Shown here: one piece after another, positions 1-6,700 of the stretch
Layout of the letters: each line of letters starts with the position of its first letter
Numbering within the stretch: position 1 is the first letter of the stretch
Origin: Desulfobacter vibrioformis DSM 8776
GTDB lineage: Bacteria > Desulfobacterota > Desulfobacteria > Desulfobacterales > Desulfobacteraceae
Direction of reading: 5' to 3'
DNA length: 64,000 bases
NCBI RefSeq assembly: GCF_000745975.1
Contig: NZ_JQKJ01000018.1
Span: forward strand, 1-64,000
Translations under genes and position numbers: made by a program
Notes under the pieces: model-generated
What the model saw: only the letters and a program-made list of their open reading frames with translations
Told to the model about the DNA's origin: nothing
The model's database searches: none

Positions 1-418
1 GGTCACGCAAAAAGAAGACAGGCGTATTATTGCCCACCATATCCCAGTTACCCTCCTCGGTGTAGAATTTAAGTGCAAAACCGCGAATATCACGTTCGGC
101 ATCAGCAGCACCGCGTTCTCCGGCCACGGTGGAAAAACGTGCAAACAATTCAGTTTTTTTGCCGATCTCAGAAAATATCTTGGCGCGGGTGTATTGTGTG
201 ATGTCATGGGTTACGGTGAATGTACCATAAGCTCCGGAGCCCTTGGCGTGCATCCGTCGCTCGGGAATCACTTCTCTATCAAAATGGGCCATTTTTTCCA
301 GGTACCAGACATCCTGGAGAAGTTGAGGGCCGCGAGGTCCAGCTGTCATGACGTTCTGGTTGTCAGGTACCGGAGCCCCGGCGTTGGTTGTTAGCTTATT
401 GTTCTCATCTTTCATCAT
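1..418 (-). CDS. katA: Catalase, N-terminal part (cut by window start)
   Basis: Haem catalase converting hydrogen peroxide to water and oxygen, presumably cytoplasmic. Reading leftward from 418, the translation begins [14 protein letters not shown] and continues through the conserved catalase start: [20 protein letters not shown], [16 protein letters not shown], then [18 protein letters not shown] and [18 protein letters not shown]. The catalytic His is in the RRMHAKG segment and the active-site Asn in the GNNTP segment. About 139 residues are present; the haem-ligand Tyr region lies beyond the window. A ribosome site (AAGGA) lies about six bases before the first ATG at 418; the second codon is also ATG. 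Catalases are common in sulfate reducers that meet oxygen. Family assignment is firm; small-subunit KatA type is likely from the spacing of motifs. Confidence 0.93.
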   Translation of the reverse strand, partial: MMKDENNKLTTNAGAPVPDNQNVMTAGPRGPQLLQDVWYLEKMAHFDREVIPERRMHAKGSGAYGTFTVTHDITQYTRAKIFSEIGKKTELFARFSTVAGERGAADAERDIRGFALKFYTEEGNWDMVGNNTPVFFLRD

Positions 419-841
419 TGTTGTCCTTTTTTGTTATTGTTTTGTTGTGTTAACTAAATGTGAGAGTCTGTATCACATGAAAAAATAAATATTATCCAAC
501 CATTATACGCAAGGAGTTGGGACAAAAAGGAGGTCAAGATAATTGGAGATTAGACATCTTCTGTTAAAAATTGCAATCGTTAATTTAAAAATCCTATAAA
601 ATTTCCATCTAAATTATAGGCAATAAGGACATTGTTGACTTTGTCTATCAATGTGGAGTGTAACTCTTGCCAGTAAAAGCGCTGACTACTTTTGTTATTG
701 ATTGTTGCTCATTTAGACAGCGACCATAACGATTGCCTCTGGGCGACCCTTCCCGTTCCTTTTTTGTAACTGGTTAATCACCCGAATTACAATTTTATCA
801 ATCCAGGGATTTTTACAGGCAAATGACAACAATTGCAGACC
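419..841. other. AT-rich intergenic region between katA and higA
   Basis: This 423-base gap holds the katA upstream region and the space downstream of the toxin-antitoxin pair. A perfect 7-bp inverted repeat (CCTATAA at 593-599 and TTATAGG at 614-620, 14-base spacer) could be an operator or a weak hairpin. A Shine-Dalgarno-like AAGGAGG near 528-534 is not followed by a usable start. On the minus strand, 713-841 reads as 42 codons in the same frame as and directly downstream of higA; its Gly-Lys-Gly-Arg-Pro end vaguely recalls an IS110-type transposase C-terminus, but this is too weak to call. Confidence 0.4.
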
Positions 842-1168
842 TTATGCTGAGTAGACAAGGCTTAAGCGGGCTTCATCCTGCTTTTTAGGCTTAACAATAA
901 TATCTACATCCTGGTCGAGTGCTTTCAGAAATAAAAATAGACGTTCCATTGAAAAGCCCTCAAGCCTGCCGTTTTTCAGAGCAGAAACCTTAGGCTGATT
1001 AATTCCTAAAATATGACCTGCCTTTTCTTGAGTTATGTCCCTTTGTTCAATAATATCATAAATCATAGACGCTATTTGGGCCTTTGCTAGGCGGTCATCA
1101 GGTAAATCCAACCCCATATCCTTAAATATATTGCCGGAACTTTTGATATGTTCAATTTTATTATTCAT
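842..1168 (-). CDS. higA: HigA-like antitoxin, XRE/Cro helix-turn-helix protein
   Basis: Predicted antitoxin and autorepressor of 108 residues. The central segment (about residues 35-75: ITQEKAGHILGINQPKVSAL) is a clear XRE-type helix-turn-helix in which Q..A...L....P.V..L matches the family, followed by the FSMERLFLFLKALDQDVDI segment typical of the HigA2/phage-type antitoxins. The start chosen is ATG at 1168, eight bases inside the end of the toxin gene, with AAGGAG upstream; a longer start at 1192 would lie deeper in the toxin gene and has no better ribosome site. Toxin-first order and overlapping genes are characteristic of higBA modules. It probably binds the dyad in the promoter at 1533-1550 together with the toxin. 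Confidence 0.85.
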   Translation of the reverse strand: MNNKIEHIKSSGNIFKDMGLDLPDDRLAKAQIASMIYDIIEQRDITQEKAGHILGINQPKVSALKNGRLEGFSMERLFLFLKALDQDVDIIVKPKKQDEARLSLVYSA

Positions 1169-1523
1169 TTGGTTTCTCCTTAGCGAGTTCAAGGGCCTGT
1201 TGAAGTCTTTTTTTAATCATTTCTATTTCTTTTTTCGGTGTTTTTATTCCTGATTTAGATTTTTTTTGAAACGCATGTAATACATAAATATTATTACCTA
1301 ATTTAAGGATATAAACCGCCCGATAAGTATCTGTTCGGTAAGAACTGACGATTTCAAAGACCCCATCAAACCCCTTTAATGGCTTTGCTTTATGATGTTT
1401 TTTGCCTTCCAGAGCCCTGTGAAGCGCAAATCCAATTTCATCTTTTACCGTATCTGGAAATTTTTTAAGTTGTTCGAGCGAAGACCCGACCCAGACTATC
1501 AATTTTATTTGTTTATCGTTCAT
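1161..1523 (-). CDS. higB: HigB/RelE-superfamily toxin (Gp49-like)
   Basis: Predicted ribosome-associated mRNA interferase of 120 residues, the toxin of a type II pair with the overlapping downstream HigA-like gene. The sequence shows the phage-derived Gp49/HigB pattern: an N-terminal IVWVGSSLEQLKKFP segment, KDEIGFALHRALEG, KPLKGFDGVFEIV, then the basic strand YRTDTYRAVYILKLGNNIYVLHAFQKKSK and a Lys-rich C-terminus. The basic Arg/Lys residues in the YRAVY and AFQKKS strands are those expected at the RNase face. The ATG at 1523 lies ten bases after the operator dyad; an upstream in-frame start at 1559 would place the promoter inside the gene and is rejected. Activity is inferred, not shown. 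Confidence 0.85.
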   Translation of the reverse strand: MNDKQIKLIVWVGSSLEQLKKFPDTVKDEIGFALHRALEGKKHHKAKPLKGFDGVFEIVSSYRTDTYRAVYILKLGNNIYVLHAFQKKSKSGIKTPKKEIEMIKKRLQQALELAKEKPNE

Positions 1524-1530
1524 AATACAT

Positions 1531-1559
1531 ATTATCCCATATTGGGGATATAGCAACAA
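1531..1559 (-). promoter_or_regulatory. higBA promoter with embedded operator dyad
   Basis: On the minus strand a -35-like TTGTTG (1559-1554) and a -10-like GATAAT (1536-1531) are separated by 17 bases. The spacer and -10 contain a perfect inverted repeat, TATCCC at 1533-1538 and GGGATA at 1545-1550, six bases apart. The -10 ends eight bases before the toxin ATG, giving a very short leader. A dyad overlapping the promoter is the expected layout for repression by the antitoxin or the toxin-antitoxin complex. Confidence 0.6.
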
Positions 1560-1635
1560 GCCCTTTTTCGAGAAAAGGGGCCTACTATTGACCCTTAGTC
1601 AAAATTCTTCCCTCAATTATCGGCTACCGATTTAA

Positions 1636-1665
1636 GTCTGGACGTAACCGTTCACTCCCCCCCCC
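1636..1665. repeat. IS66 left target duplication and terminal inverted repeat
   Basis: GTCTGGAC (1636-1643) is the left target duplicate. It is followed by the left inverted repeat, GTAACCGTTCACT plus nine C (1644-1665). Confidence 0.9.
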
Positions 1666-3288
1666 TCTACTGAGTTTCGAACAAAATAATTGCTGACGAA
1701 GCAATTTCAGCTGTGGTATGCTTTTATATTATGGAGAGGCTGACAAAAGACGATCTCACACAAATGGATCGAGGTTATTTTGAGAATCTCGCACCCAAAG
1801 CACTAATAGATCTGGCCTGTAGGCTGCGAGATTTTAGTGTGGATCTAGTGGAGCGTCTTGAACAAAATTCCAAAAACAGCTCCAGGCCCCCCTCATCAGA
1901 CAACCCTTACGACAAAGGAAACGGCAAGGAATTCAAATCTGAGGAAGATGACAAAGATGCATGTTCTGAAGATGAAAACAATTCATCCGGAGATGAGGAA
2001 CATTCCGACTCGGATGACCCCATGCAGTCCAATGAGGTCAAACGTTCTCCAGGAAAACAACCTGGTGCTCAGGGCTTTTGGCGATCAGAACCTCCAGTTC
2101 CAGAAAAAATCGTTCCCCATTATCCCACAGTGTGTACAGGTTGTGGCAGCTCTGCCCTCAAACGATCAGACCGGCCATATATGGGATTTTACGTTTACGA
2201 ACTTGAAAAAACCGACATGGGGATTCGTATACGCTGTACACTTGAGCATTACTACGGGGCAGTTTGTGAATGTGGGCATGAAACAAAAGCCCGGCCCGGT
2301 GAAGGTGCTGTTTCCAGGCTCGAAGGACGCAAAGAAGATCTAAAGCTGACGGAATACTCAATGGTCGGCCCAATGCTGGTGTCATTCATTTCCGCGTTGA
2401 GTGTCCGATACAAGATGTCTCGTGTAAAAATTCGAGAATTTCTTTCCTATTGGCTGGGGCTTGAGTTGTCAGTTGGAACGATTGATAAATCTATCCGGGA
2501 AGCCGGTGTCGCTTGTTTTCCAATTGTAGAAGCGCTTCTTGAAGATATACAAAAACAAGAGGTTATTCACTTAGACGAAACCCCCTGGTATGAAAAAGGG
2601 TGTTTAAGATGGTTGTGGGTAGTGATTTCAAGCCACATAGCCATATTTCATATCGGAAGCAGGAAGAAAGAAGAGCTTTTGGGGCTCATCACAGAGGCGT
2701 TTTTTGGCTGGTTGGTGACGGATGGCTACCTGGCATATCGAAGTCATAAAAAACGACAACGTTGCCTGGCCCATCTGATTCGCAAAGGCATCGCTCTTAC
2801 CGGGTCGGTAGACAAAAAAGCTCAAAAAATGGGGGAATGGCTCTTACGGGAGCTCAGAGGGCTTATAAAAGCCGTAGCCGAAGATGGTGAGGGTGGTCAA
2901 CAATGCAACCTCATCCTCGCCAGATTAAAAAGGGTTTGCAAACTGGGATCTGAAGAAGAGCATGAGAAATTGAGAGCATTGGCTAAAGAAATTCTCAATG
3001 ACTGGGATGCAGTGATTGCGTTTGTCAAAAATCCGTTTCTTCCTCCTACCAATAATGAAGCGGAGCGGGCCTTGCGGCATGCTGTTATTGCAAGACGAAT
3101 CAGTTTTGGCACACGAACTACAGAAGGTAGTCGTGCATATGCGGCTCTATTGAGTGTTATCGAAACATGCCGTTTACGAGGACAAGATCCCTGGACTTAT
3201 ATTGCTGAAACAGTCGCTCTTGGAAGAAAAGGTATGGTCCCTTCAGCAATCAGAGCATAAAAAATGGGGGGGGGGAGTGAACGGTTAC
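1644..3288 (+). mobile_element. Complete IS66-family insertion sequence, single-gene (ISBst12-like) type
   Basis: The 1645-bp element begins GTAACCGTTCACT and ends with the inverted complement AGTGAACGGTTAC. The terminal repeats continue into a run of nine C on the left (1657-1665) and ten G on the right (3266-3275), giving ends of about 22 bp. It is flanked by a perfect 8-bp direct repeat GTCTGGAC (1636-1643 and 3289-3296), the target-duplication size expected for IS66. Only the DDE transposase gene is present. The tnpA/tnpB accessory genes of classical IS66 are missing, which matches the single-gene subgroup. Intact ends, an exact duplication and an uninterrupted gene suggest a recent insertion. 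Confidence 0.92.
1731..3260 (+). CDS. tnpC: IS66 family transposase (TnpC)
   Basis: DDE transposase of 509 residues moving the surrounding element. Domains in order: an N-terminal leucine-rich helix ending QNSKNSSRPPSSD (IS66 N-terminal motif), a very acidic Asp/Glu/Ser stretch near residues 68-100, a zinc-finger region with Cys pairs near 135-138 and 179-181, and the catalytic core. Visible catalytic carboxylates are Asp in VIHLDETPW (about 282), Asp in LVTDGYLAY (about 331) and Glu in NNEAERALR (about 445), the usual IS66 set. The C-terminal helix LSVIETCRLRGQDPWTYI is also typical. ATG at 1731 is preferred; a GTG at 1713 is in frame but neither has a good ribosome site. No frameshift or stop interrupts it. 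Confidence 0.93.
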   Translation: MERLTKDDLTQMDRGYFENLAPKALIDLACRLRDFSVDLVERLEQNSKNSSRPPSSDNPYDKGNGKEFKSEEDDKDACSEDENNSSGDEEHSDSDDPMQSNEVKRSPGKQPGAQGFWRSEPPVPEKIVPHYPTVCTGCGSSALKRSDRPYMGFYVYELEKTDMGIRIRCTLEHYYGAVCECGHETKARPGEGAVSRLEGRKEDLKLTEYSMVGPMLVSFISALSVRYKMSRVKIREFLSYWLGLELSVGTIDKSIREAGVACFPIVEALLEDIQKQEVIHLDETPWYEKGCLRWLWVVISSHIAIFHIGSRKKEELLGLITEAFFGWLVTDGYLAYRSHKKRQRCLAHLIRKGIALTGSVDKKAQKMGEWLLRELRGLIKAVAEDGEGGQQCNLILARLKRVCKLGSEEEHEKLRALAKEILNDWDAVIAFVKNPFLPPTNNEAERALRHAVIARRISFGTRTTEGSRAYAALLSVIETCRLRGQDPWTYIAETVALGRKGMVPSAIRA

Positions 3289-3296
3289 GTCTGGAC
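3266..3296. repeat. IS66 right terminal inverted repeat and target duplication
   Basis: Ten G followed by AGTGAACGGTTAC (3266-3288) is the right inverted repeat. GTCTGGAC (3289-3296) is the right target duplicate. Confidence 0.9.
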
Positions 3297-3405
3297 AGTT
3301 TTTAATTTCAAGTAGTTATCTGAAACAGTATTTTTATACTGCCGTGGCAAGGGCAAATCGTCCATTCTATGAACAACCCATTCAAAAAGGTCTGGAAATT
3401 CTGGC

Positions 3406-3748
3406 GCTCACCCGCTATCGCGCCGAGCAAAGCTCGGCGCATCTTGCAGGGTGAAAGTCCCTGTCGGGTGAAATTCAGTAGGGGAGACCGCGCTCCCTGA
3501 AGTGCTGGTACAGCTTCGAAAGAGCAACTTGTGGACGCCGAGGGTTTTAGCGGTCACCGAAGGCTACACAGAAGCATCCGTTGAAGATCCGCGCGGAAGC
3601 GAGTCTAACCGAAGAACCGGATGCGGGAAAACCGCACGTCCGGGACTGTGCGGAGGGCGCTGGGTGACCGGCGTTCCTACCGTGAGAATACTTTGAAAAA
3701 GAAAAAAGGTTAATTATCCTATCCGTATCAAAGTATTAGCGGGTGAGC
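3406..3748 (+). ncRNA. Structured intergenic element with a group II intron domain V-like hairpin (remnant?)
   Basis: A GC-rich ~343-bp block bounded by perfect 12-bp inverted repeats (GCTCACCCGCTA at 3406-3417, complement at 3737-3748). Inside, in order: a perfect 9-bp stem with AAA loop (3420-3440), a CAGGG/CCCTG hairpin (3447-3463), and a hairpin at 3614-3646 with group II domain V geometry. That hairpin has a lower stem CCGGA/TCCGG, a two-base CG bulge on the 3' side, an upper stem TGCGG/CCGCA and a GAAA-type loop. The catalytic AGC triad expected at its base reads AAC, and two base pairs below it are mismatched, so the element may be dead or merely related. No reverse-transcriptase gene is present. 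The flank 3316-3453 reads as an open protein-like frame, so the element may interrupt an old gene. Confidence 0.45.
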
Positions 3749-3776
3749 ACCACCTGCTCAATCTGGGATTAAAATA

Positions 3777-6700
3777 TTAAAATGGGGATAACTGTTTGGG
3801 AAAATAAAATACCGCGTTTTGGGTCCGGCAATGGGTCAGCAGCTGTTTGAAGCAGCAGTGTCCGGCCAGCAGGGCCTCTGAATCGGGAATGAGCGAGAAA
3901 AAGGCCTGGCTGCCCATGATGACCAGTTTTTTCCTGGCCCGGGTCATGGCCACATTGAGGCGGTTGGGGCTGTTTAAAAATTCGCTGGTCAGATGATCCG
4001 GGTCCGAGGCGGTGAGGCCGAAGAGGATGATGTCTCGTTCAGCACCCTGGATTCGTTCCACTGTGTCCACAAGGGGCAGAAGGGTATTGTCCGGGTCCGG
4101 GGGGTGCTGGTCTGCCAGGATTTTCCCCAGCCGCTGGAGGATGGCATTGTTCTGGGCCCGGTGGGGGGTGATGATGGCCATTCGGTCCGGGGACAGGCCG
4201 TGGCCCAGGATCAGGCGGCGGGCCAGGGCCGCCATGAGATCCGCCTCCACATCCGATTGCTGGGCGCATCCCTGGTGATCCGTTAATACCAGCGTAACAG
4301 GTTGTTTGGGATCCAGGATATCCCTGAGTATCGGATCGTCCTCTGCTGGATTGTATTTTTCGCCCGGGTCATCCGGCTCATTCAGGCAAAGCCGTGCATT
4401 TTCCACTGAAGGGTGTGGGCAAAGCCGGCGGTAGTACCAGGTTTTGGATGGGAATGCGCAGATTTCCCTGTTCATCCGAAAGGTGGTGTCCAGGGTGACC
4501 TGGCACGCTTCCGGATACAGGTCCCGGATATTGGAGAGAATGGAGTTGTTCAGGCGCAGTTGGTTTTCATTGTTACTATTGTCATGGGGATCATAATTGC
4601 CCATGACAATGGGGGGAAGCTGGTGAACATCGCCCAGGAAAAGGAAATTTTCCCTGCCGTATATGAGACTGAGCAGGGCCTGGGGCACCGGGACCTGGGA
4701 GGCTTCGTCAAAAATCATCCAGTCCAGGGCCAGGGGAAAGCCTTTGTCCCTGCTGTTGAACAGGGAATAAAACCCGTATCCGGTGGCGCCTAAAATCAGC
4801 CAGGGCCGGGTTGGCAGATCCCGGGCCTCCTTTGTATATTCCACCTTCATGGCGGCATGGCCCGGACTGGATGTTCCGGATTCAGGGGTGTTCTCCTCCC
4901 CCCATTTCACGCAAAGGCCCGGAAAATCATCCGGCAGATATTGGTTGACCAGTTGGACCACTTTTTTCAATACCGTGTCAATGGCCTGGTGGGTCAGGGC
5001 GCTGATGCCGATGCGCAGGGGCTTTCCGGTTTCATGGGCTTCAAGGATCAGGGCGATGATGATCCATCCCAGCACATGGGTTTTCCCGGTGCCGGGCGGG
5101 CCCTGGATCATGGCGGTGCAGTATTGGAACGGGAGCCTCAGGGCCTGCTGCTGGGACGGGTTGAGGCCGTGGTTGTCCCGGGCCAGCCATTTTTCCACCC
5201 AGGCCCCTGATGCTGGTCCCTGTTTTTCCAGGGCTGTCCCGGCCAGAAGCTGCCTCAGATGGAAATATCTGTCTTCTGAAAACAGGGTCTGGGCGGCGTG
5301 AAGCAGTTTTTCCCGGTTCCAGTCATCCATATCTTCTTCAAGGGAGTAGAACAATTCTTTATTGAGATTGATCTTGCCGGACCGGGAAAGCAGCCCGATG
5401 TCACCGGCTTGTCTGTCATATTCCACCATGATCACGGGAAAGCCGTTTTGCAGATCAGCCATGCCATGGGGCACCAGTTTTAAAAAATCCCCCTGGCGGA
5501 ATTTGGCCGGCCAGGTCTGGTCGGTGGGCCTGAAGAGATTGATAAAGCGCCCGAAGCTGTCCAGCCGGGTCCGGACGAATTTCAGGTATCCCAGGGACCT
5601 GAACCGCAGCATCCGCTCTTCCAGGGGCTGTTCCTGGAGCATCATGATATCTGCTTCTTTCAGGCGTTGTTCCTCCTGGATAAATGTGGTATAGGGCCGG
5701 GCCTTTTTGTCGCCAGGGTTGACCTGACTGCTGCTGACAGGGGGCCATTCCCTGATCCATTGGCTTTCCAGCCGGGATACGGCGGTCTGGTACAGTTCTG
5801 CCATGAGCCCGAGGCATTGTTTGGCCTGGGCTGCAGCCTGGACTATATCGCTGATGAATCCGCTGTTGTGGTGGAACAGGGTGGGGGGCGGTGCCGGGAG
5901 GGTCTGGCAGTTGAAGATGCGGCCCAGGGTATACAGGGATGCTGTGCCCGGCGCGGGCATATAAAAATGGGCGGTCAGGACCTTTTGTATATCTGTCCAG
6001 GGGGAGGGCTGGGTTTGGCCGAGGAATTCCCAGGATGGTTCCTGTGCCTCCCCGGGCCATTGGACCCATTGATTCAGGGCAGCCGGTGTCTGGGCACCGA
6101 AATGGAAGAGATGGGGGCCCTGGCCGGCATGGATGCTTTGTTCCCACACCCGGGCCAATTCCCTTAAAAAGGTTTGCCGGACTGCCTGGCGCTCCTCGTG
6201 GGTTTCCATGGTCCATATCTTTGATTCAACGATTGTCCGGCCGTCTGTATCCAGGACCTGCCACCCCAGAACCCGGGGCAGGCCCTCCAGGGGATCTTTT
6301 TCCAGGTGGATGAACATGGGTCTGGACAGGTTGGCCGGGAACTGGTGGGTCTTTTTTTTGTGGCAGCGGATGCGGCCGGTTAAAAAAGCATCACCCCATC
6401 CCGTTAATTTTTTTTGCTGTCCCGGAGAGAGCAGAGCGGCTTGGTTTTCAAGGGCACCGGGGAGCTGTTCAAGGGTGGTGCAGCCCATCTGTTTCAGGGC
6501 AGCCAGTTCTCCTTGGGTTAATTGGGGCAGGAACCGGATATCCTCGTGGGCCAGGGCATGGTGGTAGCAGCCGGGGAATCCGGAACAGGCGGTACACAGG
6601 TTTTGGAGCCTGTAATCTGCATGGGCTGGCAGGCTGGAAATCACATGGCCAAGGTGGTTCAGGAGCGTGGGCAGGGTTGCCATGTATGGGGTTAAATCAA

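Noticed and set aside
713-841. Minus-strand 42-codon frame directly after the higA stop, with a Gly-Lys-Gly-Arg-Pro end recalling IS110-type transposases
   Set aside because: Too short, no start and only a vague resemblance; a tblastn search would be needed.
1713-1731. GTG start for the IS66 transposase, adding six residues
   Set aside because: The extra residues do not match the family start and no ribosome site favours it; ATG 1731 is as plausible.
3502-3696. Plus-strand 64-codon frame inside the structured element
   Set aside because: It runs through the hairpins of the element, and its translation is Arg/Gly-rich without protein character.
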